Source: Fuerstiella marisgermanici
GTDB taxonomy: Bacteria; Planctomycetota; Planctomycetia; Planctomycetales; Planctomycetaceae
Length of the DNA: 64,000 bases
Assembly: GCF_001983935.1 (NCBI RefSeq)
Contig: NZ_CP017641.1
Location: forward strand, 3,844,001-3,908,000
Reading direction: 5' to 3'
Part shown: in pieces, positions 38,701 to 46,929 of the stretch
Layout of the letters: each line of letters opens with the position of its first letter
Numbering within the stretch: position 1 is the stretch's first letter
The notes under the pieces: model-generated
Told to the model about the DNA's origin: nothing
Databases searched by the model: none
Seen by the model: the letters and a program-made list of their open reading frames with translations, nothing else
Program-made: the position numbers and the translations under genes

Positions 38701-39443
38701 TCGAGTTGTTTACCCCACTTCCTGGCACACTGGCCGAGATCAACAGTGTTCGCCAGGTGTTCAGGAAACACTTTCCAGATCGAAGGGTTCAGGAACTGAC
38801 GAAAGACGGAGCCACTGAGAGTTCTGTTCGAAATGGCCTTAGCGATGCCAGCTTCGCAGTACTGGCGACGCACGGATTTTTCAACAGCAGGCAGGCAAAC
38901 GCCCAACAGTCGGCGCACATAATTTCTCAGAACAATCCGATTGTTGTTGGCTATCATCCCGACGTGCTTAGTGGGTTAGTGCTCACAGGTGCCGGGTTTC
39001 GGCCACCGCAGCCGCTGCTCGGCGTGGATGATGGGATCCTGACGGCCATGGAACTGAAAGGACTTGACCTGCGGCACCTGGAAATCGCCGTCCTTTCCGC
39101 CTGTGAATCCGGGTTGGGACGGAACTCTTCCGGGGAAGGCTCTTATAGCATCTGTCGAGCGTTGCATGGGGCGGGCGTTCGCACAACGGTCGCCAGCTTA
39201 TGGCCTGTCGATGATAAGGCCACGACACTGCTTATGTCGGAATTCTGGCGAAACATCTGGGAGCGAAAACTGTCGCGAATCGAAGCTCTTCGTCAGGCGA
39301 AGCTCATGATCCGCAACAAGTACGATCCTGAAACCCACTCGCTGCGCGGAGCAACGGTAGCTCCAGCAGACAGTGAGCCGGGTGCTGATCGAGTGTCACC
39401 TGCATTCTGGGCCGCGTTTCAACTGTCTGGCGACTGGCGGTAG
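35799..39443 (+). CDS. Exported TPR-repeat CHAT-domain protease, paralogue 5
   Basis: A 1214-residue protein starting at ATG 35799 with a signal peptide (MRYLSVLLATVCLVSALAVA). Residues about 30-100 hold a first TPR pair. A long series of 42-residue TPRs runs to about 630, with units such as LNNLGIVRERSGQYAESKTH and LNNLAGLYRDVADYQNAMLH. After the helical linker (AWKGMGFQRGRLQRNMPRAA) the CHAT domain (about 860-1214) has His1025 in LATHGFF and Cys1102 in LSACESG. It is the most divergent copy around the active site, with GLGRNSSGEG where others have GLGEVAGGEG, but it ends in the same AAFQLSGDWR. It is divergent from the caspase-FGE gene. No defect is visible. Confidence 0.88.
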   Translation: MRYLSVLLATVCLVSALAVAYPDEIAEVVPDRADIIANAQRAYRAGRFEDAVELGEQLVAIDRRSDGVQSEVTLASMRWLASAYEKHDQIENGVKLRQEIVDAHAAAFGKDHWKTVDVRVALSEIQAIAGMSPEQRMAVREGRKLAVQCRTLANEAKQPESIRAGLAAIVQFEKAFGVDSPQILPVLNNLGIVRERSGQYAESKTHLERSLRIHQKAYGQNHPKTALALNSLASTEMELNEQEQAESHWIMSREILEKVHGRNHADVALVLCNLGELYRDQARLEPAEKLLRESLRIFQETLGPDNEQTLGTQNNLAVLLSDLGQIQEALNQHLILLDRRQTAFGLLNTGTADSLNNAGTAYVRLGRYAEAEELLLKAVGVRMKLLGRLHPETVDSFQNLAYLMAERGNFQQALQLNKTVVDQQRQIRGSDAPQTALALNNLAGLYRDVADYQNAMLHYLEAQKIFSQHNDGKHPRSILLLHNLADLALRMADFPAAVDQFKKCYQLSVEVLGQRHPSTLTTASGLAEALRSVGDFQQAQELHRQVVAARQQTFGESHPATSDAVHNLANLLIIDRQFDDAEELLFKSLETVRASSGASHPDKAKTLHNLGFLANLRGRFAEADGFFRECVSSQRVQLDRLSIAQSDRQQRQLNLVLRQSLDVWMATAIEAEQSPTAIYDEVLAWKGMGFQRGRLQRNMPRAAEAELAASQMLKLSRDLAAMIRQPQIDMTSEATVREFRRLTEQREDLETQLNNSLPPSPNFTSADVLHALDANTVVLDFLEYTKSSLVTDADDATRDEFRAIAGGVVVDRRLAVFILTKAEGVRLVDLGPLQPIASAVKKWRQTFGQTADGVAAATLLKELIWLPIQAHIGSRKTVVNCPDGIIGTFPLEALAGNEPATVLLEEFRFVRLPVADAVVGMSDSRIESESNALLLVGDVHYNAWPGQNDRLKPGSLPLNEAVYAEAQLELFTPLPGTLAEINSVRQVFRKHFPDRRVQELTKDGATESSVRNGLSDASFAVLATHGFFNSRQANAQQSAHIISQNNPIVVGYHPDVLSGLVLTGAGFRPPQPLLGVDDGILTAMELKGLDLRHLEIAVLSACESGLGRNSSGEGSYSICRALHGAGVRTTVASLWPVDDKATTLLMSEFWRNIWERKLSRIEALRQAKLMIRNKYDPETHSLRGATVAPADSEPGADRVSPAFWAAFQLSGDWR

Positions 39444-39875
39444 TCAGTTTCTTTCGTTGTTTTTCAGATTCAACAACGGTCCATGAAGTTGAAGAACAAA
39501 CACCTGGTTTTCCTTTGGCTCAACTGGAGACGCAGTTGCGGAGGATGAAACCCCCGCTGCCCGCTCGGTTCAGTGAGGACTACGGGCTGTCGCACATCCG
39601 TGCCTTCGCGGACTCGGCCTGTTTCACACGCCGCCCCTCCCGGGACGTGTCCGTTCTGCACGCTGAAGTCTTTAGAACGCTGGCGACTGTGGGGTCGTTT
39701 GGCAGCCAGATGTCTTGGCATTGGAAAAACTCTTTCTGGAAATCCGCTTAACTTCCGTGGCGTTGGCTGTCAGACGTGTAGTGAGGACGGAAACAGCTAC
39801 GCCGGTAGCAAGGAAACGTCCTTTGATCAGTCAGGGAAGCCTTTAGTAGACACGAATTTCCGAGGAACAGAATCA

Positions 39876-40262
39876 ATGTACCAACTTGCAAAACACTCCG
39901 TCGTCGCTGTTGTTATGCTCTCTTGCGTAGCAACATTTGGAAGCCCCGCAGCCAACGCTGGTATGCGGTCCTCAACAGGCTGGCGACCCTACGGAGGTCC
40001 GGTCCAGTGGAAAGTCCAACAGTACGATTGCCACTACGGTCCAGGGACGGAAATTCGCTATTACTTTCAAAACAACACGTCGAATTCCGTCACGGTGACC
40101 GGGCGATTTCGCTACACCAGCACCGAGGGGCAAACACGCTACGAGGAGTTCAAAGTGACTGTCAAGCCCCGCAGCAAGCGAGGTGGCGCGTGGGATGGCC
40201 GAGTGTTCTTCACCAACCATTCGAACAATTGGAAGCTCCTGGAGTTTCGCTATACCAATTGA
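39876..40262 (+). CDS. Small secreted protein of unknown function
   Basis: A 128-residue protein starting at ATG 39876, chosen because it has a GAGG ribosome binding site at about 39862 and a clear signal peptide (MYQLAKHSVVAVVMLSCVAT) with cleavage near ANAG. The mature part of about 100 residues is rich in aromatic residues and beta strands (WKVQQYDCHYGPGTEIRYYF, SVTVTGRFRYTSTEGQTRYE, GRVFFTNHSNNWKLLEFRYT). It contains one Cys. The look is of a small beta-sandwich, but no family was recognised. The frame is open from 39573; the upstream part lacks protein character. Confidence 0.6.
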   Translation: MYQLAKHSVVAVVMLSCVATFGSPAANAGMRSSTGWRPYGGPVQWKVQQYDCHYGPGTEIRYYFQNNTSNSVTVTGRFRYTSTEGQTRYEEFKVTVKPRSKRGGAWDGRVFFTNHSNNWKLLEFRYTN

Positions 40263-40547
40263 GTTCGCAGAGGTAGAAACCGACGGCCCAACAGGATGTT
40301 CCGCATACAGATGGCGACACAAACAGTGTAGCGAACGTAGTAAATCAATTTCTGAAAGCTCTGACAGCAACGCTGTCTTTGACATCGAGAAGTTACGTTC
40401 GGGACGTAGAAGTCTGGGCTCCCGCAGCGTGGCTTTTGGGTGCTTCGGTTTCGTTCATTAAGTTTCCTCTGGCTTGAGATCACAACCGAACGCCGGAGGA
40501 ATTTGCTGATAGAGACCTTCGCGATGGAGTAACGCATGTGTCTGCGG

Positions 40548-40634
40548 CTTACCCTTTTGCGAACGCCGGAAACGCAAAACGATGAATAACACTGGCATCA
40601 GATGCATAGGCTTGCAATCGCGCAAAAGGGTAAG
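40548..40634. repeat. 87-bp segment bounded by perfect 14-bp inverted repeats
   Basis: CTTACCCTTTTGCG (40548-40561) and CGCAAAAGGGTAAG (40621-40634) are exact inverted copies, and a degraded relative (CGCAAAAGGGGAATG) appears near 40826. No flanking direct repeat was clear. It could be a miniature transposable element remnant or a long hairpin. Confidence 0.45.
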
Positions 40635-40688
40635 TACACCTCGAAAACACTGGGCTTTGAGTGGTTTCAGCATGGTTTAGAAGGCTTC

Positions 40689-40733
40689 CTCACAACCTCA
40701 AGGTCGTCGGTTCAAATCCGGCCCAGCGGCATT
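40689..40733 (+). pseudogene. tRNA 3'-half-like sequence (Val-CAC-like)
   Basis: CTCACAA (40689-40695) matches an anticodon loop with CAC, followed by CCTCA, a short variable loop and a good T-arm: GTCGG (40706-40710), TTCAAAT loop, CCGGC (40718-40722), then CCAGCGGC in the acceptor position. The bases before the loop do not pair with CCTCA, and no matching D-arm or 5' acceptor lies upstream, so it is not a complete tRNA gene. Such 3' halves often mark old integration sites in tRNA genes; that reading is inference. Confidence 0.45.
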
Positions 40734-41415
40734 CACCTCATGAAGAAATTCGTGAGGCTTTCTGTTGCCCAAATGTTTCTTCGTAGCAAACGGCCGACGT
40801 TTGGCGGAGCGGCACAGGTCCCATCGCAAAAGGGGAATGCTACGGGGTAAGCCGCCTCGAACTACCCGCTTCGCTTGCCCCCATCGAGATGCGGCACGGC
40901 AGTCACCAAGGACTTCCATCCGATGTCACAGATCTTGTCACAGAACCAATCGCAATCCGTGGAATTCTATGTAAACTATGGAATTGATTGTCGGACTGAG
41001 AGTCGCGCCCTGTAGACACTAACTCGTGCTCAGCAAAGACTTTATTGCGAGGCCAATTTCATTCAAAGAGTTGGCCTTCGGAACCGGGGGGCTCAAAGGA
41101 GTTAGCAATATCTAAGTGCCATTCGTCGTGACCACCGAAGCGCTCTGACAGAGTCTGGCCACTTGACAATTCGCCGCTCAGGACGGTTCGTCATGAGTTA
41201 GTTACTGCACCTGTGCTGCGACCACGTGAGACGCGATTCCTGCCCGCCGAATTGTAATGATTGTCGGGAGGTCGAGCCGAACTGCGACAGGCTGTTGTCC
41301 TGGCCGACGATCAGCCGAGTATTAATTTTTTTTGTCGGTGGGAATGTGCCGTCCATAGGAAGTTAGCTTTCTGGGTGGAGCCAGCACGGTGAAACAACGA
41401 GAGCGGAAACACGCC

Positions 41416-43392
41416 TCAACCGACAGGCTCGTCGGCCGGAGGCTGACCGGCCGGGATGTCGATCCAGAGCAGCTGGCCCGCTGGTGAACCCATTTGATCC
41501 TGGCCTGCCTTGGAATTGGTCGACGACTCCGACTGTGCTGGGTGGTTCGCAGGGGGACCTGTCTGCTGCGGGATTTCACCGGACGGCAGACTCTGCGAAT
41601 CCGTGGGGGCGGGACCGCGATCCGCGGGTCCGTTCTCACGATCTCCGTTGGGCATCGGAGCAGAAAAGACGGCGTTCATCTTCTCATGAATATGGCGATT
41701 CAGGTCGTTGAGCTGTTTCGCGATTGACTCCGGTGGGGAGTCGGGAAAAAACCGGTGACGGAGATAGGTCAGCATCAATTGAAACTGTTCATCGTTCTGG
41801 TGATACCACTCGCGGCGCTGCGCCGCTGGAGTTTTCGCGAATGTTTCGTAATCGACCTCACGCCAGCATTTGATCCGCTCGTATGTCATCGAAGGGATCG
41901 TCTTGTCATAGACCTGATACTTGTGGACCTTATCTGCATACATCAGCGCCCAGAGACTCAACTCATATTCGTCTGTGACACGTCGCTTCAGGGAATCGTA
42001 GCTTTCGCTCTCAAAGAGCTGATCCCAGCCTGCCTGTTCAACATTCAACTGCAATTCTTCACTGTGAATGGACGCCGCCAGCTTGAGGTTCTCCATGGCC
42101 GTCTCTGGTGATTGAGTCCAGACCTGTGAGTGTAGCCATCGAACGTTTTCCAGGTGCTGCTCTGCTCGAAAGAGTTCCTGGTCGAACTGGCTCTGTATCA
42201 TCGTCTTGAAGATGACGTCGACCGGTCGGAGCAGCGGATTCGATTCCGGAAAACGGCTCTGCTTCTTTCCAAAGTCGATCGTCTCTTTGGCCAGTTTCAT
42301 GCCGACCTTGCCGACGTCGCCGGTTTTGATGATGTCCATCCATTCCTTGTCCGTCAGCCACTCTCGGATCGCGGCGTTGTCCAGGGAGCGCGTGACCTGC
42401 TTCGGGTTATTCGCGGCCTCCCGAATCACCGCTTGTCCAGCGTTGTATCCTTTCACACTACTCCCGAATGCTTTGCCGTAAATGTCGGTCATCCGTTTGT
42501 GTAGCTGCTCAGGCGAGAGTTTTCTCCCCGCCGGGCTGAGTGCAAACCGACTGGCGTTCCAAAGCACGCTGCCGGTGTTTGCGGGCATTCCGGGGTTGAG
42601 CCGGACCGACGGTAATGCTGATTGCAATTTGCTGCGATCACTCATGATCGCCTTTCGCGCTTCGGAAATTCCATCTCTGAACGCGCCCGGTCGGACTTTC
42701 CGCAATCCCTTGACGAGCAGGGCCCCCAGTGACATCCCAACACGAACCGCCGCGATCTCAATGAAGATCACGACTCCGATGGCCATGAAAATACCGTTCC
42801 AGTTGGCTTCCCGCGGGGCGCCCTGAAAGTCGATTCGCTTCGTCTGAACCGTATCCACAGCGTTTTGAACGGCGTCTTTATGAATCGTGACACCGGCGCG
42901 GACGTGAGCGAGCCAGAGTTCCAGTTCCGACGTGTATTGGCTCAGGTATTGTTCTGTGACCATGTGGATGGCCATTTCATCGGCGGCGGAATCCGCTTCC
43001 GCGAGGCGTTCTTCAAGATCTGAAAAGTATTGCCGTTGCTCGGCAGTGAGTAAGAACCCATCATCCTCGGGCGACGTTTGCGATGCCGTTGTATTATCCA
43101 CCTGACGTGGCAGCGACCGTTCCGTAATGTCCTCCTGAGCAACGACGCTCCATGTGTCATCCTCAAGAAGGAGCAGTTGTGCGGTCCACCGATGGCCATC
43201 GATATCCAGCAACTGATGTGACTCGCCGGGATCGAGTTGCGACTCTCCGCTTTCCCGGACAAAGAACCCGGTGAGACCTGGGCGTCTGTCGCCGGAGACG
43301 ACCAGGACTGTAAACGTGCAATGAACAGAAGGGCGGTCAAACCTGGCTGCGGTCCAGAATGAGACGTCGTCGCCTGCTTTGATTGTTAGCAT
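41416..43392 (-). CDS. Large unrecognised protein with one membrane segment, second gene of a two-gene operon
   Basis: A 658-residue protein starting at ATG 43392, with GGAGAG about eight bases upstream. No family was recognised. The N-terminal 90 residues look like a small beta domain (FTVLVVSGDRRPGLTGFFVR, HRWTAQLLLLEDDTWSVVAQ). A helical region follows, then a hydrophobic segment at about 203-230 (IFMAIGVVIFIEIAAVRVGM). The large C-terminal part is helical and charged (LHKRMTDIYGKAFGSSVKGY, FDQELFRAEQHLENVRWLHS), ending in a Pro- and Gln-rich tail (from about 590). There is no signal peptide. The gene begins 43 bp after the 1003-residue gene on the same strand, so the two are surely co-transcribed and probably act together. 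Confidence 0.65.
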   Translation of the reverse strand: MLTIKAGDDVSFWTAARFDRPSVHCTFTVLVVSGDRRPGLTGFFVRESGESQLDPGESHQLLDIDGHRWTAQLLLLEDDTWSVVAQEDITERSLPRQVDNTTASQTSPEDDGFLLTAEQRQYFSDLEERLAEADSAADEMAIHMVTEQYLSQYTSELELWLAHVRAGVTIHKDAVQNAVDTVQTKRIDFQGAPREANWNGIFMAIGVVIFIEIAAVRVGMSLGALLVKGLRKVRPGAFRDGISEARKAIMSDRSKLQSALPSVRLNPGMPANTGSVLWNASRFALSPAGRKLSPEQLHKRMTDIYGKAFGSSVKGYNAGQAVIREAANNPKQVTRSLDNAAIREWLTDKEWMDIIKTGDVGKVGMKLAKETIDFGKKQSRFPESNPLLRPVDVIFKTMIQSQFDQELFRAEQHLENVRWLHSQVWTQSPETAMENLKLAASIHSEELQLNVEQAGWDQLFESESYDSLKRRVTDEYELSLWALMYADKVHKYQVYDKTIPSMTYERIKCWREVDYETFAKTPAAQRREWYHQNDEQFQLMLTYLRHRFFPDSPPESIAKQLNDLNRHIHEKMNAVFSAPMPNGDRENGPADRGPAPTDSQSLPSGEIPQQTGPPANHPAQSESSTNSKAGQDQMGSPAGQLLWIDIPAGQPPADEPVG

Positions 43393-43435
43393 CGAACACT
43401 CTCCGGCGAGTCAATCTTTCCACTCAATTCAGCAC

Positions 43436-46400
43436 TTACCCGGCGTGCGGGGTGTCACACGTCTGGTCGTGTTCAGCGAGCCGGTCATTCTGGATCCGCT
43501 TTGTCCGAAGTTGCTCGCGCAGGAGCGCGGCGTGGGTCTTCGCGACTTTTCTGTCGATTGTCCGACGTTTCAATTCATACGGTTCCAGGGCATCACAGCG
43601 ACCAACAACCGATTCAATATGCAGACTGCTGGTCGGCAGGGCGACCTCATCAATTTGTTGCTCCCTGTCATTCCGTGGCATGCCGGCAATGTCAGGCAGA
43701 AGTCCTTCCAGATTGACACCCGGGGGAAGCGACTCGACTCTCAGCGGAAACGCCGCACGATCTCCGACAAACCCCAGCAGCCGATTCTGGACAAACCGAG
43801 CGACGCCCAGAATTTCCAGACGCCTGTATCGTTCGTTGGCGTCTTCGCTCCGCCAGATTTCATTGGCGTAAAACGTACGATTGGCTTCCAGATGAAGGAT
43901 GAGCTTCTCAAACCGGGCATGTGCTTCTGCCAGTTCACGATGGCTGTAGACCTGCGGCACTTCCACGGGGACCTGCGAAACGATCGGTCCGCTCACCGGA
44001 GCCGCGCCACCTGCCGGTGGAACAGAAGAGATCTCAGCCTGTCGCTGAGTCGACACAGCGTTCTGCATGTCAACGATCGAAAGCAAATCTCTCCGGGCCG
44101 TGCTGATCGCAACAGAAAGCCCCAGGTCGATGTGGTTGTACGCGAGGTCGACGAGCATCGGTCCCAGGATCGGAAGCAGCAGAGCAGCCGTAGTCGCAAT
44201 GAATACTGTGGCCACGATTCCGAACAATGCATTGACGACGACTGACGCCGCAAACATCTTGATTGTGTACAGCCAGTCGTCGTCAAAATCTTCCAGCAGA
44301 TGTCGAAGTGCGGCAATGACTTCCGGTTCTGATTCCGGCTTGCTGAACTTGCCGTGAGTTGCATCGACATAAGCTCTTGCCTTCTTGTCAAAACCTGGAT
44401 GAACGTTGTTCAATTTCACCCAGAAGCAGTGCTTACGGATCGCATCCCGATGATTTCCAAGCGATGCAGCGCTGAGCCGTGACGGGAAAAGCGGGTTGTA
44501 ATGGTCGCCGAATTCCTCAAACGATTCGGCAATCCGATTTTCCAGATAGAGGAACTGCTTCAGGATGTCATGAATGATCCTGCCAGTCGCCATGATTCCC
44601 TTGGGAGGCTGGGCGGGCGGAATGGCGTCTTCCTGCGTTGACGACACAGGGGCGCCAGGCAACGGCAGGACCGACGTGGCGGGCTCGGCAATTCCGGACC
44701 GATGATCAAACCAGCGCTGCGCGGCAATCGTTACTGCGGCGTCGAACCCGCTTCGGTAGTCGCTGCTCATAAGAACCTCTTTCAGGCGGTGCCCGTAGGC
44801 CAGCACAAAGTCGAGATCAAACGGTCCCAACGACGGATTCTTCACAAGCAGGCAAAGCTTCGCCGAATCCTTCAACTCAGTAACGACACGGAAGTTTTCG
44901 ACCACCTCAAAGTAGTTGAACGTCAGCGTACGCGACCTGTTGGGATTTTCAATCCGGCGAACTGAGCGGCGTTCGCGCCCCTCTTCATGCGTCTCAACGA
45001 TCTTAACCTGATACGACGATTTGAATCGCTCCGCACTCTTCGTGGTCTGTTCATGGATCAACGAGACATCGTTCTTAAGGCCTTCCTTAACCGACCCCTT
45101 AACACCACCAGATACGCCCGCGTTCAACTTGACTTTTTCGCCCGGCAGGCCGATGTTGCCGTTACCTTCAACACGGGCATCGAGTGACTCCTTCAGATCA
45201 CGAGCGATGGTGGTACTCGCCTTCGCAAGCGTATTGAATTCACGGTTCCATTCATATTCCGCAGCGAACGACTGTTCTTTCTCAACTTTTCGACGGTCCC
45301 AGGTGAAGACTTCGATGTTCAGTGACTCGCCGGGAGCCAGGTTGAGCGATGAAACAAGCGACCCGCGCGAATACCCAAGTTGCTCCCACGTCTGCTCGAA
45401 CGTCGTAAACAAACCGATCTGATAGTCGGGAAACTGACCCGATTCGCCGGGCCGATCATTGCCGAAATGGCGCAGACATGCTTCCGCGCGAGGATCGGCC
45501 AGATACAGCTCCAGAATCATCTTATAGACCTGGTCCGGCCATCCGGAAATGAAGTCTACGACCGATTGCGTCTGGGCCGTGTTTTCCATCGGCCGATAAT
45601 ACGTTTCGGCACGCGGGTCGGTGCGGAGCAACGTCAGCCGGATACAAAAATCCTCTTCTTCGTCCGGTACGGTCAGAAACCAATTTCGGTTTCCCGCACC
45701 GGATGCCATCGTCGTCGGCCGGTCAATGGTTGATCCCGGCCCCGTCTTCTGTATCCGCACTGGATTTCCAGCAACGGAGAAGATCACTCCCTGCCCCCGA
45801 TGAAGTCGGTCCACCTGTGTGCGCGAGAGTTTCACGGAAACGTCATTCCCGCAATGGGAGAGAGTCCTGCCGGCGATCAACGACTCAGGATTGCTGACCG
45901 GCAACACGTCAGCCGGATCGAGAATGATGCGAACGGGAGTTTTGCGGTCTTCTGCCAGCGAGGAGACGACAGACCCATTTTCAAGCAGCTCGCGTTTAAG
46001 TCGGGAGTTTGTCCTGACGGCTACTCCGCGATACCTGATCCCATCGCCTTTCCAACTGGCAAAATCCTGGATTCTGACGATTCGTTCCAACCCATTCGAA
46101 TTTTTTTCCGTGGCGTCGCTCACTGGGACACCGGTGGGCAGGCAGGTTCCATCATTGCTGACCGCCAGATTCAGATTTCCGGCAACCACGTCAACCAGTT
46201 CGGTATGCTCATGGACCGGTTCGCTGCTGGTCAACAGATGCCAGGGGAGTCCGAGCGGAATGGTCGATTTCAAAACTCCCTGGAGCGGTACAAGCACAGG
46301 GAGCGAGAAGAGATCGCGAACCAATCCATCGTGTTCAAAAGTGACGATCTTGTAGAGCGTTTTGACGTTGGCAAGCTTATTGTCCGGCAACAATTGGTTG

Positions 46401-46447
46401 CAGTCGCTATCAACGGAAAACTTCTGAAACTTTGACGCTTTCGGCAT
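43436..46447 (-). CDS. Large unrecognised protein with a hydrophobic core segment, first gene of a two-gene operon
   Basis: About 1003 residues from ATG 46447; the frame opens 16 codons earlier, but the internal ATG has AGGGTG at a suitable distance and starts MPKASKFQKF. No family was recognised. The N-terminal 330 residues look beta-rich. The middle has the conspicuous block YSRGSLVSSLNLAPGESLNI, EVFTWDRRKVEKEQSF and a long amphipathic stretch with glycine-rich GNGNIGLPGEKVKLNAGVSG (about 435-460). SYQVKIVETHEEGRERRSVR is a charged strand. A strong hydrophobic pair lies at about 745-785 (IKMFAASVVVNALFGIVATV, FIATTAALLLPILGPMLVDL). The C-terminal 200 residues are helical. A membrane-inserting or pore-related role would fit, but this is inference from composition alone. 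Confidence 0.65.
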   Translation of the reverse strand: MPKASKFQKFSVDSDCNQLLPDNKLANVKTLYKIVTFEHDGLVRDLFSLPVLVPLQGVLKSTIPLGLPWHLLTSSEPVHEHTELVDVVAGNLNLAVSNDGTCLPTGVPVSDATEKNSNGLERIVRIQDFASWKGDGIRYRGVAVRTNSRLKRELLENGSVVSSLAEDRKTPVRIILDPADVLPVSNPESLIAGRTLSHCGNDVSVKLSRTQVDRLHRGQGVIFSVAGNPVRIQKTGPGSTIDRPTTMASGAGNRNWFLTVPDEEEDFCIRLTLLRTDPRAETYYRPMENTAQTQSVVDFISGWPDQVYKMILELYLADPRAEACLRHFGNDRPGESGQFPDYQIGLFTTFEQTWEQLGYSRGSLVSSLNLAPGESLNIEVFTWDRRKVEKEQSFAAEYEWNREFNTLAKASTTIARDLKESLDARVEGNGNIGLPGEKVKLNAGVSGGVKGSVKEGLKNDVSLIHEQTTKSAERFKSSYQVKIVETHEEGRERRSVRRIENPNRSRTLTFNYFEVVENFRVVTELKDSAKLCLLVKNPSLGPFDLDFVLAYGHRLKEVLMSSDYRSGFDAAVTIAAQRWFDHRSGIAEPATSVLPLPGAPVSSTQEDAIPPAQPPKGIMATGRIIHDILKQFLYLENRIAESFEEFGDHYNPLFPSRLSAASLGNHRDAIRKHCFWVKLNNVHPGFDKKARAYVDATHGKFSKPESEPEVIAALRHLLEDFDDDWLYTIKMFAASVVVNALFGIVATVFIATTAALLLPILGPMLVDLAYNHIDLGLSVAISTARRDLLSIVDMQNAVSTQRQAEISSVPPAGGAAPVSGPIVSQVPVEVPQVYSHRELAEAHARFEKLILHLEANRTFYANEIWRSEDANERYRRLEILGVARFVQNRLLGFVGDRAAFPLRVESLPPGVNLEGLLPDIAGMPRNDREQQIDEVALPTSSLHIESVVGRCDALEPYELKRRTIDRKVAKTHAALLREQLRTKRIQNDRLAEHDQTCDTPHAG

Positions 46448-46929
46448 CGTTGCACCCTGCCCAACCATAGCCCCAGGTAATGTCCTCCCTGCCATCGACG
46501 GTCCGACGAAATACCCTTCGTCACCTTCTCACGGTAACCCAAACGATAATCGATTCAAATGCGATTCCGTCCAATTCATATCCAGGCAGGAATTTTCCCG
46601 TTCCCCCTCGTGAAACAGATCGCTGCATTTGCCATATCAGTTCGACAACAAAACTTCGTCGATCATTCCCAATGCTTTTAGGCACCGTTTCGTGCGTCAG
46701 GTGGGCGCAGTCCTGAGCGTCGAAGCGTTCAGTTGCAATCTGCCTTAGCCCTACACTCCGAGGCGACATCAATTTGATCCATGGCATCGCTCAAATCTCA
46801 TCCTGACGCACGTTCAAGATGACGACTTCCTCGATCTACTTGCCATCCTGAACTGTGCCCACAGTTTCCGCATGATGCAGATCCGCTGGTTTGTGGTTCG
46901 TTGAACATCAGATTGTTACAAATGTAAAA
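46448..46929. other. Intergenic region before the P-loop gene
   Basis: About 480 bp between divergent genes. One plus-strand frame ending near 46904 reads QDDDFLDLLAILNCAHSFRM and then MQIRWFVVR, which looks protein-like but is too short and lacks a clear start; it may be a remnant. No promoter or terminator could be assigned. Confidence 0.3.

Larger units (their letters stand above)
40263..41415. other. Gene-poor stretch with repeat and tRNA remnants
   Basis: About 1.15 kb without a credible gene. It holds an inverted repeat (40548-40634) and a tRNA 3'-half-like sequence (40689-40733), both listed separately. Short open frames here lack ribosome binding sites and known motifs. The mixture is typical of a decayed island boundary. 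Confidence 0.5.

Noticed and set aside
378-39443. Link of the TPR-CHAT proteins to a CRISPR type III-E (Craspase) system
   Set aside because: No Cas7-11, no cas1/cas2 and no CRISPR array is present in the window, and the proteins have export signals.
40698-40919. Minus-strand frame ending in AGPDLNRRP
   Set aside because: This peptide pattern is a known by-product of reading a tRNA T-arm in antisense; it points to the tRNA-like sequence, not to a protein.
43379-44245. Open frame of 288 codons on the plus strand
   Set aside because: It is antisense to the 1003-residue gene, has no ribosome binding site and no recognisable motif.
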